A DNA stretch of 14,834 nucleotides from Zancudomyces culisetae (GCA_001969505.1 LSSK01000986.1:1-14834); one strand, 5' to 3'. Positions 1 to 10,353 are shown, numbered from the stretch's first letter. The notes: generated by a model not told the origin, from the letters alone. Made by a program: numbers and translations.

Positions 1-3000
1 AAATTCTATTCTAGAATTTGGTGAGTATTTTCGAAATGAAATAAAGATGGCATACACACACATCAAGCGTATTTTTCCGATTGAAGTACAATTGAAATTA
101 TTTAAATAATGGGAAAGTAAAGAGAAAAAATATATATTAGCCGGATGTTTCGTTTTTACTAGGTATGCATGGTGGAAAATGTCTTTATTGCAATTTTCTT
201 GTTAAAATGCTGTTTGAGGTCGAGTATACCTAAAACCGATACAACAAGTGGAGCCAATTGTATGAAAAAAGGGAAAAAACAGGTGGCTATCAAGTAGATT
301 ATGCTAATTGATCTTTTTTCTATTAACCTACTATCTTTGTTTTCCACTCTTATACAACTACCATGAATTACATCATGTACCCGTTTTTAGTGTATACCAT
401 TGATTTTCGATTTACTAATGTTTTCACATACTGTCTACCCAAGATGGCGCTAATCTCATCAACATGCATAACTTGTTTTCGGGTATCCTGATTGGTATTT
501 TTCTTTACCAATTTCTAACAATCTTGCGAACTGACTGACCCCCAAAATATTTTGGTTTTAACTCACTTATCCCTACATCCTATCAGCAATTTGTCATATA
601 ACATAACTATAGCCGGTTTAACTCTGGACTTTGTATAGGATAGATTTGCATTCACAACCCTAGTCGGACCCAATACATTAGTAAATACTAATCTAGTCGA
701 TATTAACATGGAAGTTAGAGTGTTTTACTGGGCAATTCTGATATCCAAGTAAGCAATGAAAAGAGGTTATCAGTATCATTGTTATTATTGTTATTATTGG
801 TTTTTTCTAGTAAATAGAGTAAAATATAACTTTTGGAAAAAAGATGATAGGCAAAATTTATGTGAGTTTATGAAGAACGGAAAATCCCTCCCAATGTTAC
901 CCATCTCCATTTCTTTTTGTTATCTCGCAAATATGTGCAAAAGTGGCATATTTATTCTGACTCGTGGGTTGGCCTATGAATTCATGGCAATGTAGTTAGC
1001 ATGCGTTACTGATGGAAACGTGCAATATTGGCGGAATGTATATTGGTTTACTTTATCCCTTTCTTCAATCCCCAATTTTTTAATACTTTATTTTCAAAGT
1101 ATATGCATACACTATAATTGCAGGTGTTTTGAAAAATACAAACAAAAGTATTAATTATTATGATACAGGATTCTAGATTCATGCACACATGACCACATGA
1201 CCACTCCTAGGTGTTATCTGGCTTTTTAACTAAAACAAATATGGAAATATACAATTTACGCTTTCAAACAAGGATTAAATCAAAGTATTGATTTTAATGG
1301 GCGGCAAAAAAAAAAATCAGTTACGTAAAGTCACAGAACTAGATGCCCTTATTCAAAACCTCAGGTTTAAAGCAACAAAATAAAACTATAGTTATAGTAA
1401 ATCGTGATGTTTTTGTAACGCTACACCAAAAAAAAATCGTATGGAGTTGAAACCCAAAGATAAATGTGCCAATAAAACACCCAAAAATAAGTTTAGCTAG
1501 TGCTTGTCCTAGAGCTGAGAAATGCACGTTGTGGATTTTCCAAGTAAGCCCACTTCTTTTCAGCGACGACTGTGTCTGAAGAGCATATATTGCACTTTCA
1601 TCTTTTCAAAAGTCAAGAGAGTATTAATAGCAATAATGAATCTTGCATTGGTCGAAAAAAATATACACCCCACTATCCTTAGTAGATCTTTGCTTTTTTA
1701 TACACACAAGATGCTTTGCAGATTGCTAGGATGCCATCTCTACCCGCATTAGTTCTATAAATAACTGATGCACTAACTATTACTTCATAAATTAACTGGT
1801 TAGTTGGTTCCTTTTGGTTTTTTATTTTATTTTATTTATTTTCTCTTTAACAGAGTATCTTCCTCTTTCAAATCTATGGGAAATAGAAAAAAGATTTTGT
1901 ATTATTTGATCTTTTACAATAAATTCTCAGCTCATTTTGAAAAGGCAAGATGGGTTTGTATTAAAATAAAATAAAACAGGGCATTTAGGATTACATGTTC
2001 GCGTTACCATGCTGATTTTTTTAAAGGAGTATTATTTTGATGTTGCTTTTCAATGGAATTACAGATTTCCAAACCAAAATATCTACTTTAATAAAGGATT
2101 TTTTATGGCATTTATTTAAATCTCTTTTAGGATAGAAGTGCGGAAAGTGGGTTCATCACACAAAAATAAAATGACTCACCTTGTATTTGTGATAAAATAT
2201 CACCTTTTAATTTTGTGACCCCAACACCTCTAGGCAAGCTAAATAATCAAAATATACAAAGGAGAACACACAGCTCAAGAAAAAAGTATACATGTGTTTG
2301 TAGAAAGAAAACATCATATCATTCTTCTTTTGGCTGGGAAAAGGTCAGCTATGACCGAATTAAAGCGTGGTGATGTATAACAAACAATTTCTGTAAATTT
2401 GTACTACTAGAAAAGAGTTGGAAATCACTCATCCTTTCTCTGAGTTTTAAATGCTTGCAGCAAAATTGTATTTTATTCGACTCTGGCTTCTAATACCGGC
2501 TTGTTTAGATTTCTCCCCCCCTCCCCCATTTATTTCCGTACTCACCTACCCTCTCACCCTCTTTTTGATGCCTTCCCAATGACGTAATGGGCAAAATAGA
2601 AAAATAGAACAGGGTTGAAATTACAAAACGATGTAACCTAATCCAGAAGGATTTTGGAACATCGCTAAAACGTGTATTGGATCGGTACTTCAAAGACTTA
2701 ACCCTGAAGAGCTGCATTATTGCTACCATTGGCTGCAAAAAGCTTCTCTGTACGGCTGTGGTTTTTCAATTTATTCCATTCAAAATGTTTAGTTTTGGAA
2801 AAACGTCTGCAATTCCTATGACAAAAAGCTTCACATCCGTTTTTCTGGAAGGAGATCATTTTACTGGCGGGAGCTATTATGCCAACTTTTGCCACCTATT
2901 TCCTATATTGTATATCAAAATAAAATGGTTGGTTTATTGGTGGTTGTCTAACTCCTTTTCCTCTGCTAAAACCACTAAAAAAATGCTCTTTTATAGTTAT

Positions 3001-3802
3001 GGAGCAGACAAACATGAGCTGTGCAAGTCTGGACATTGCAAATGGGAGCTTTTTTTACAAGTAGTGAAATACGCCGTTGAGCTATTTTATAAAAATAAAA
3101 TTATTTGAGAAAACCTGTGCTACTTTACGCAAAATGTACGGGCTCTCTAAACGCTTTCTACAAAAATATTTCCTGAAAAGAAAAATTACACTTTTTCCCC
3201 TTTTTTTCAGGGTCTAGCCATTGATATTATGTTGCGCCCAACCAATAGTTAAAAAAAAGGACTAACTCTGCTTTAGTGCGACTGATTTTTAAAATACACA
3301 TCAAAGAGTAGTAATGGAGTTTATGTGGGCAAACACATGTATTTTGTTTTTAATAACAAGAATAGTAATAGTATAACAATAACTCTGCGCAACAAAGTGT
3401 TTCAATCGGTTAAGTAAGACGCGGAGCTTTTGGATACCAAAAAAGGTGTGTTCAAAGTCAATACTTGCGTAAACGCAAATGAGCTATTTTTTTGTCAAGA
3501 TACAATTAAATCAGTGGCTTGAACTCCAAAAAAGGTAGAACAGGTGTAAAAGGAAGGAGATGCTAGTTATCAGTATACAATAATTAATATTAATAATGGT
3601 GTTAAAGTTAAGAAATAAAACGAAAGAAAAAAAAGAAAAACATATATCTATACAAGCAAAAATAGGTCAAATGGCTACTTTTGAAATGGCTTGTAATACC
3701 AACGAGGAATACACTCCAAAAATAAAAATTACAGGGTAAAATAACACGGCAAAAGCACAGAGCTCACAATAAAGTCATACTAGAGATACATGATACGCCT
3801 TT
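1..3802. other. Long A+T-rich intergenic region, no supported gene
   Basis: No reading frame here looks like a real protein. The longest (2677-3108 plus, 143 codons) has no recognisable motif, reads as random A+T-rich translation rich in Phe, Lys, Tyr and Cys, and is overlapped by other open frames. I searched by eye for tRNA A/B boxes and dispersed 5S rRNA and saw neither. The stretch has T-rich and A-rich runs, a (TTTTA)n run near 1822-1840, two adjacent CACATGAC copies at 1186-1201, and a pyrimidine tract at 2511-2563. One near-consensus Gcn4/AP-1-type heptamer, TGACTCA, starts at 2172 but lies far from any gene start. Its right end must hold the kinase 3' UTR. Confidence 0.6.
2511..2563. 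repeat. Polypyrimidine (C-rich) low-complexity tract
   Basis: About 50 bases are almost all C and T on the plus strand, with C7 at 2515-2521 and C5 at 2523-2527. The minus strand therefore carries a G-rich run, unusual in this A+T-rich background. It may form a triplex or G-rich structure, but no function can be assigned. Confidence 0.6.
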
Positions 3803-5083
3803 CTAATGATGAAAGGGATACTGTGATGCATGGTTTTTGACAAAGTTTCCATTAAAGTTATAATTGGTTATGTTTGTGCTGCTATGCAAGTATGCTAATG
3901 AGTCGGTTCTCTCGTTAATTTTACCCGAAAAATTATGGGTGTGATTGGTGTTATTTGTAGAAAGTGTGTTGTTGTGAGATAAATGTTCATTGCTGGACCT
4001 GCAAGTTTTATCAGATAATTCATTTCCTCTATTTGGTGTGAGATACTCCTTTGTATTACAGAATCCATTGTTACTAAGTTTGTAGTGTTCTTTTGGTGCC
4101 TCTTTGACGTTTTTATAGAGCTTATTGACAAACACATGACAGTTTTCAACCATATCCTTCAACTCATCTAATGTACAGCGTAGAGAAGGATCTACATTCA
4201 AAGCGCTACATATTATTTTGGCAAATGCTGGAGTGGCATTTATGGCTTGACAAAGAAAAGATGTGTTTTTCAAATACCGGTAGAAAAGAGGGTCTGAGAT
4301 ATGAGCTCTGTTCCATGGGTTTCTACCCGTAGCAAGGTTAATGAGAATCACACCAAGCGCCCAGACATCATTGGGCCCAGTAGCATAGTACTTGAGGTCC
4401 CCATTGATACCACCCTGGCACTCAGGACTCATGTAGTAGGCTGAACCACACCCAAGTTCGTTACTCAGTGGTCGATCAGTTGAAAGACCAAAGTCAATTA
4501 TCTTTACGTTTAGGCCATCCTCGGTAACCAGGATGTTTTCTGGCTTCAAATCTCTGTGGTAGACTCCGTATCTGTGGCAGTGACTTACTGCACTTATGAG
4601 TTGTAAAAATAACCTTCTAATTAGCGCATCATTTCCAGGAAGGTGGAAGTATGGGTTGTTTGATATGTTTTCATACAAATCGCCTCCAGCACAGTCCTCC
4701 ATCACAATAAAAATTTGGTCATTTGTGTGCAAGATTCTTTCAAGTTTAATGATATTTGGATGTGGTGGAATTCTTGTATAAAGCGAAATCTCGTGGCTCA
4801 GCATCCTTGCATCTATAAACGGCGATTCGTCCTGATTATTTGGTGCCTTGTTTTTTTTTCTTGGTAACACCTTAACTGCGTATTCACTGAGCTTCTTTTT
4901 GTCAAATATCCTGTACACCTCACCATAGGTTCCTACCCCTATAAGTTTAACAAACTGAAGGGTTCCATGGTCGATTGAGTAGCCCAGCATCTTTCCCTTC
5001 TTTCTACTGGACTTGGTGTTCATGTTTTCATTATTGTGATTGTTTGTAGTAGTGCTATTGTCAACTGCCGCGTGAGTAGCCAT
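3803..5083 (-). CDS. Ser/Thr protein kinase, Ran1/Sks1/Vhs1 family
   Basis: An intronless 426-residue protein with a complete kinase domain at about residues 42-317. The glycine loop is GVGTYGEV (49-56), the ATP-binding lysine K71, and the helix-C glutamate E98. The catalytic loop has HRD 176-178 with K180 and N183; DFG is 197-199. SPE (219-221) replaces APE, D239 is in subdomain IX and R302 is the late conserved arginine, so it should be active. GCGSAYYMSPECQ followed by DVWALG and TGRNPW is typical of fungal Ran1/Pat1, Sks1 and Vhs1 kinases, which act in meiotic entry, glucose response and cell-cycle control; which of these applies here is unknown. An Asn/Thr/His-rich head and a roughly 100-residue Asn/Ser/His-rich tail look disordered. 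The start codon has adenines at -3 to -1, and the ORF has no good alternative start before the domain. It stands alone between long non-coding stretches. Confidence 0.93.
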   Translation of the reverse strand: MATHAAVDNSTTTNNHNNENMNTKSSRKKGKMLGYSIDHGTLQFVKLIGVGTYGEVYRIFDKKKLSEYAVKVLPRKKNKAPNNQDESPFIDARMLSHEISLYTRIPPHPNIIKLERILHTNDQIFIVMEDCAGGDLYENISNNPYFHLPGNDALIRRLFLQLISAVSHCHRYGVYHRDLKPENILVTEDGLNVKIIDFGLSTDRPLSNELGCGSAYYMSPECQGGINGDLKYYATGPNDVWALGVILINLATGRNPWNRAHISDPLFYRYLKNTSFLCQAINATPAFAKIICSALNVDPSLRCTLDELKDMVENCHVFVNKLYKNVKEAPKEHYKLSNNGFCNTKEYLTPNRGNELSDKTCRSSNEHLSHNNTLSTNNTNHTHNFSGKINERTDSLAYLHSSTNITNYNFNGNFVKNHASQYPFHH

Positions 5084-5140
5084 TTTCCTATTACTGCGAT
5101 GTGAGTTTAATCTGGTTTTTTCTTTCTTTAAGTTCTGAGT

Positions 5141-5165
5141 GTTATGTTATGTAATGTTATGTTAT
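5141..5165. repeat. Short GTTAT tandem repeat upstream of the kinase
   Basis: Five units of GTTAT, one of them altered to GTAAT, lie 58-82 bp upstream of the kinase start codon. On the coding strand this reads as ATAAC repeats in the likely 5' leader or core promoter. It is probably a simple microsatellite. Confidence 0.6.
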
Positions 5166-6726
5166 TTTTGTTTTTATTTTTTTGGTTTATAATTGATGGT
5201 ATAGTAACCTTAAAAGATACTCATACCAAGACTTTAAAACATACACAATAAGAAAGAATTTTAGTTCCAGTGAATGAGATAATTTTATTTTGACTTTATC
5301 TGCGTACTTATAACCCTTTTAAATATGGGATTTGTTAGTTTAAATGCTGTGTTTTGGTTTATGAGTTGTAAGCCCAAGTTTATCAGCTAAAGTATATTGA
5401 GATGACCCTTTTTAATCCGTTTCACTATCTTGGTTTTATTTTTTTGAGTTGCCTTTGGTGATTTTCGAACCATTTCAAGGCAAAGTATGGTGTTTAATTA
5501 CTAAGTTGTTCGAATTTAGAATTGCCTTTTTCAAAAAAGAAAAAATTAAATGACAACAAAAAAAAACAAAGATCTGAAGATTACGAAATTAAAAATCCAA
5601 TAAAGAGTATCATACAAGCGATGTTACAACCATTGAGATTATGTAAGCATAGACGATCGTTAAATTGAATTTATTGTGACTTTGCGGTGACATTTAAATT
5701 GCCTACATTATATTATGTGAACATATTTTCCACTCCAGGTTATATTCATTCGAAGATTAACTGCGAATTTGCTAATCAAATTGCAGAAATCTTTTTTTTC
5801 GGCAGTGTTTTTTTCTTTATCAAGCTATATTCACCATTATGCTGTAGAAAAATGCTGTAATTTATTTTAATAATATAGTAATCCTGTTTCTCAAATATAA
5901 TCTCCTGAGCCCATTTTTAGAATTTTATGTTTTGGCTTTATTGGAGAAAGGGGGGGAGAGGTCATAGTGTTTCTATCGAGTTTTTGCTTTTGTGACAATT
6001 AGAACGTGTATCTGCTAATTTCACCCCTATTCCGAAAATAAAAATAACGAAATACAAAAGCATAATGGTACCTGGTTATGATTTACAATGTTTGTCTACG
6101 TGTTCTGGTGGGTATCTTTTAGATTTTTTCCGTAAACACTTTATTCCAATCCGCTGTCAGTATTTCATATAATATACCTGTATTCAAAACGAAATAAAAA
6201 CCAAAAAGAAATGTTCTTTTATTTCTTTTGCACCCTGGTACACTCTTGCAACCGTCTTTATTGACATAGAAGCGACCACTCAACTACAAAGACAAATTTA
6301 CAAAAAAATAGACCCTTTTAATTGAAAAGGCGCAAAATTCTACAAAAATAAAATAAAAGCTTTGCTATTGCTACCATGCATTCCACCTTAAACCTTTGAG
6401 CTGTTTTACATTTGCTAATTAATCCCTTGTAATTTGCGCACAATTCAGTTGGTCTTTTTCCTTTTGTAGTTTTAAAACAAGGCCGAAACCCTTCGTCAAT
6501 CGCATTCACATTGCACAATACAGCAAAGTACATCACTTTTTGTTTTGTTTTGTTTTTTTTAACCTCGCCAATTTACAGCTTCAGTTATGAATCTTCTACA
6601 TTGTAATTCACATTGAATGACTTTTTTTGTTTGTACGAAAAGCTCTTGGTTTTGGTGTTACCTTGGTTTTTTTTCTCTAACCATTTAGATGATTTTACGG
6701 GTAGAAAAGGAGTTGCCATTGAACCC

Positions 6727-6798
6727 TTTGACTCTTTGACTCTTTGGCTATTTGGCATTTTAGCTTTATGATTTTGTGACTATATGACTTTATGACGC
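6727..6798. repeat. Degenerate 8-bp tandem array (TNTGACTN-like)
   Basis: Nine consecutive octamers align without gaps: TTTGACTC twice, TTTGGCTA, TTTGGCAT, TTTAGCTT, TATGATTT, TGTGACTA, TATGACTT and TATGACGC. The register is kept for 72 bp while the units diverge, as expected of an old minisatellite or of spaced binding sites. Several units carry a TGAC core; the first two give TGACTC, the Gcn4/AP-1 half-consensus. An 8-bp unit cannot encode a repeated peptide in one frame, so coding origin is unlikely. It lies about 1.6 kb upstream of the kinase start and 3.6 kb upstream of ILS1. Confidence 0.65.
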
Positions 6799-7699
6799 TT
6801 TCCTTCCTTGTTTTCACTTTTCCACTTTATTGGGCAGCTGGACCTTTTCGAGACCAGTAAATAGATAAAAATAAGCGCAACTTGAAAATGTCAAAAGAAA
6901 AAGCGAGCTCTTGCAACAAACAGGATGACGCCTGTTAAAAATGCTGAATAAACTAATTATGACAGGGATTGTAAGTCCTAAAACACTCATCAAAGACGTA
7001 CAGCTGTCTCTTTATTCTATGACATCAACTCAATGTGCTTGATACAATGCTTTATTCCCTGAATCTTTCGGTTTTTAGATGCTTTTTTGGTTGTGGTGAA
7101 TTTTTACGACACTATTACGAAATATGTTTTTTAAACTCAGCTCTAAAACCCAAAATCCGTGCCTAAATTGTATAATTTGTAAGTAGGGAAAAAGAATACA
7201 TGTTTTTTGCCAACAAGTACCAATGTCTATTATACAAAATGGTATCGCTATTACTAACATAACAATACCTTATTTCAGTTATATTAATCTTGATATTTAA
7301 TCTGCATACACTCTGGCAAAAAAAATAGTAAGTGTTTGAGTGTAGTTGGTATATCTTTTCGCTAACGGGAACAATCGATTTCCCCAACACTTATAAACTT
7401 ACACAGGATGTCAAAAGAGCACAACAAGACATTGTTAGCCGATGGATTGTTTGCTTGTTTAAAAAAAATCTGTATCACATTTGGGTGTATTATGAAAATC
7501 AAGTGTGTTTAAAATGGGCTGTTATACATTTCATTTGCCCATTGTTCTCCTTTTCACGCAATTACTAGGTTGGGGTAGATACCATTTAACATATTAAATT
7601 GACCCAGTGCCATTATTTCTGATAACAAATTTACTTGTTGATCTACCTATCTCCCAATATTGAATTCAAAGTAATAGAGCTGAAGGTAAGCTGTAATCT

Positions 7700-7741
7700 G
7701 AAAGAGAAGGAGAAGGAGGAGGAGGAGGGGAGGTGAGAGGG
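7700..7741. repeat. GA/GGA-rich purine tract
   Basis: All but one of about 42 bases (a T at 7734) are purines, with a run of GGA triplets in the middle, followed directly by a run of ten T residues. The plus strand is purine-only and could form a triplex. It looks like a microsatellite. Confidence 0.65.
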
Positions 7742-8826
7742 TTTTTTTTTTGGATTTCTGAGTTCAGTAAATAGCAACGTTTAGCATTTATTCACTTACT
7801 TTTGGTGAAGTCAGGCCTCAGGCCAAGCTCTAGGTCAGTAAAAAGTAATGTTAAAGTGCTTTTTTTTCTTACTATTTTTACAGGCATAGATATTGTACCA
7901 TTGTATATTTGCGTTTGATTCTTGAATACATCAACTTGAACTTTTTTCCATCAACATGTGTTGCCTGATCTTTTATTGTAATTTTATTATTTGATTGGAA
8001 ACACAAAACGTTCCATCTTGTGGGGGCGATTTCTGGATCTAAAATATTATATCAAGCAATACCAATGAAAAAACAATAAAAACAGTCATAAGAATCTATA
8101 AACATTACATTATTTTTTCTAGTAGTTGGAGTTTGGAAAATATGCTAGTACTGGTTTACAAACCCTTTGGTACTTTTAGATCTATTCTTACTGATATAGT
8201 AAAAGTCTGGAATCTGGTGAACAACTTTAATGAAAATATAACGCTTTTTGGAAGAAATAGCGAGAATTAGATGTCCCTTTTATTTATAGTGTGTGCTTAT
8301 TCAGCATATGTTAATTTGTGTGTTGTATTTTAACCAAAATTTAAAAAACGTGTAGATATATTACATATATAGGGAAATTTTGAACTCTAATAATGTATCC
8401 GCATAATCACAGATCTGGTGTTCTACTTGATATGAGTATTTTTTCAAGAAACTTATCTTTGAATGGACAAAAAAAAAAGGGTTTGTACAAATAGCAGCAA
8501 AGTGTATATTCAGTACAAATCCCTAGATGAAAACATAGAGAATAAAAAAAAGCCAATTAAATTAACAGGGAGTGCAGAGAAAATCAAATAGGGAAGGAAA
8601 AAAGGGAAGGATGATGAGAAGGGTAAAATTGCGTGGCGCTGTTAAGTGTGCCACCACATTCGAGATTCGACTTTTTAGAGTATTGGATGAAGGCAAATTA
8701 CAAAAGTACAAAAGGAAGGGAAAAAGAAAAGGTAATATAGGATAAATCAAGTGAGGTTCCAGACTCAAGCTCAAGCTGTCGATTCTAGAAGGTGTTGGAC
8801 ATTAGCTAATTGGAAATGATGAGCAA

Positions 8827-8847
8827 GTTTTTGGTTTTTGGTTTTTG
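8827..8847. repeat. Three perfect GTTTTTG tandem copies
   Basis: Three exact, adjacent copies of the 7-bp unit GTTTTTG. This is a short simple repeat, about 130 bp from the large palindrome at 8978; no function is evident. Confidence 0.7.
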
Positions 8848-8977
8848 TTCACTATTTTTCTATTATTATTTTAAGGAGATTGAAGCCAATTATGTAAAAG
8901 GCTTGAATGTGAAAAGGGAAGAGGATGGAATTGTTTATAGCATATGGTTCTGATACGGTGGAATACTCAGGGATATA

Positions 8978-9011
8978 CCATCTTGTAGGAATTATAATTC
9001 CTACAAGATGG
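8978..9011. repeat. Perfect 34-bp palindrome, no spacer
   Basis: The left arm CCATCTTGTAGGAATTA (8978-8994) is followed immediately by its exact reverse complement (8995-9011). Pairing stops at both ends (A opposite A at 8977/9012). No surrounding terminal-repeat structure, target-site duplication or second full copy was found. It could be a cruciform or hairpin-forming element, a dimeric protein-binding site, the relic of a tiny inverted-repeat element, or an assembly fold-back junction. Confidence 0.9.
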
Positions 9012-10011
9012 AAACAGATAACGAGGGAATGTAGGGAAAAGATGTAAAAGTAGGACTTCGGCTGTATCAAAACAAAAATATACACAAAAATATACATAAA
9101 GGGAATATTTATTATATGAACTTGCTAAATGTGATTTGATCTATCCGAGTAAAAGTGAAGTCTTGGTTATATTATCCGGTTTATCATTTTCTGGTGTTTT
9201 TAAAGAAAAAAAATGAGTTTTTTCATGGTATGAACACTGACATGTGAATTAAAAGAAAGATGCAGCTCATCAATCATAAATAATCAAGCTTTAAAAAATA
9301 ACTAAGGGTAATGTAATGGCAGGACAGTGTATTTAAAAAAAGTATGTGATGAAAGATCGACCTTGGTATGTTGTAAAAGCAAATGACATCACATGTAACT
9401 GATATTTATTTTTTTTGTAAATAGTGGTTGCAAAGAAAAGATGTTGAGCAAAGGTAAAGTATATTTTTCTTTTAGTTGGCCAGTTGTACTGAGCAACATA
9501 GTATAGGCTAATGATATATTTGAAGTACATATTCGATGTGATAGAGAAGATACTTGAAGGCAGTTCGTAGTGTCATTCTTAAGGGATATATAACATATCT
9601 ACGGAATCATTGGTAAAAATAAATAGATATTGTATCTGAATTTTCTTTTTTTTTATTCTATTCGGATGTGAAAACATATTATGGTAGTGCTAGTACTGGC
9701 GTGTATTATATTTGTTTGACTTTATTGATAGTTTTACTGGGTACAAATCGGTTCTTCAATTTAATTAACTATATATATTTTTTGGTTGAGACAACTGGGT
9801 AAAGTTACATAGTGTTAAAACTTTGATTAAAACTAACGAATGCATCATAAATTAAAGAAAATCTGTCATTAAGAATCATTTATTTTTACTAAAGTGTGAG
9901 AAAAATTAGAAAGGCATAAAAATGGAGATGCTAAAATATACTCTACACAATAAAGAAAAATAAAAAAGTGACAAAATAGTGACGAATCAGTTGTAAAGTT
10001 GAAAAACAAGT

Positions 10012-10038
10012 GGGCGGGGGTGGGGAGGAGGAGAGGAG
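10012..10038 (+). promoter_or_regulatory. G-rich cluster upstream of ILS1 (possible quadruplex)
   Basis: G runs of 3, 5 and 4, each separated by one base, are followed by GGA repeats in an otherwise A+T-rich stretch about 320-340 bp before the ILS1 ATG. The spacing would allow a two-tetrad or imperfect three-tetrad G-quadruplex on the coding strand. It also contains GTGGGG, which resembles Mig1-type zinc-finger sites. The regulatory role is inferred. Confidence 0.3.
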
Positions 10039-10114
10039 TGAAATGAAAGTGCAAAAATAAAAATAAAAGACGGAGTAAGATGCTAAAATCGAGCAAAACA
10101 ATTGTATGCATGAG

Positions 10115-10132
10115 AAAAAAAATTTTTTTTTT
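10115..10132. repeat. A8T10 tract
   Basis: Eight A residues are followed directly by ten T residues, a self-complementary rigid tract about 225 bp upstream of the ILS1 start. Such poly(dA:dT) runs commonly exclude nucleosomes in fungal promoters, so this may mark the ILS1 promoter. It lies between the two G-rich clusters. Confidence 0.5.
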
Positions 10133-10141
10133 CATCACTGT

Positions 10142-10167
10142 GGAGGATAGGGTGGGTAAGGGGAGGA
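10142..10167 (+). promoter_or_regulatory. Second G-rich cluster upstream of ILS1
   Basis: GGGTGGGTAAGGGGAGG begins at 10150, about 190-205 bp before the ILS1 ATG. It includes AGGGG, the stress-response-element core known from budding yeast. With the cluster at 10012 and the A8T10 tract it forms a promoter-like group; binding proteins are not known from the sequence. Confidence 0.3.
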
Positions 10168-10353
10168 AGTAGAAATTGAAGATTTGTAACATATGTTGAA
10201 TTTTTCAAAAGATTATACCTTGGTAAAGGCAAATAAAGGAGTGTTTTAACTAAACAACATTTATAACAGGCACAATTATTAAAGATTTATTTTGAAAAAC
10301 ATTAAAAAGAATAACAAAAAAAAGGATAGAGTATATTGAAAAAAGAAAAATAA

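Larger units (their letters stand above)
5084..10353. other. 5.3-kb intergenic region between divergent kinase and ILS1 genes
   Basis: This separates the starts of two divergently transcribed genes, so it contains both promoters. Open frames here are short and lack recognisable motifs. The 107-codon minus-strand frame at 9869-10192 is only the complement of purine tracts, giving a Phe/Leu-rich string. No tRNA, 5S rRNA or transposase remnant was visible. The plus strand becomes clearly purine-rich from about 8.47 kb to the ILS1 start. Structured elements within it are listed separately. For scale, the next intergenic gap, at 13600-13856, is only 257 bp, so 5.3 kb is exceptional within this window. 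Confidence 0.6.

Noticed and set aside
159-347. Short minus-strand frame with a hydrophobic segment
   Set aside because: Only 62 codons; the hydrophobic stretch follows from T-rich codons and nothing else supports a gene.
2172-2178. TGACTCA, a Gcn4-type site
   Set aside because: A single heptamer more than 1.6 kb beyond the 3' end of the kinase and over 8 kb from ILS1; no gene it could plausibly control is visible.
2677-3108. 143-codon plus-strand open frame
   Set aside because: No recognisable motif, composition like random A+T-rich translation, overlapping open frames on the other strand, and no convincing start context or neighbour. A real gene cannot be excluded without RNA evidence.
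3895-4149. 84-codon frame within the kinase tail
   Set aside because: Overlaps the kinase in another frame on the same strand; no motif, and the kinase frame is unbroken.
5460-5480. GGTTCGAAAA on the minus strand, resembling a tRNA B-box
   Set aside because: The invariant C at the end of the T-loop motif is absent and no A-box or stems were found upstream.
8636-8690. tRNA-like stretch with TGGC/GCCA pairing and a GATTCGA box
   Set aside because: A cloverleaf could not be drawn: the B-box lacks the required spacing and terminal C, and no acceptor stem pairs.
9869-10192. 107-codon minus-strand frame, Phe/Leu-rich, membrane-like
   Set aside because: It is the complement of A/G-rich low-complexity sequence; its hydrophobicity is a composition artefact.
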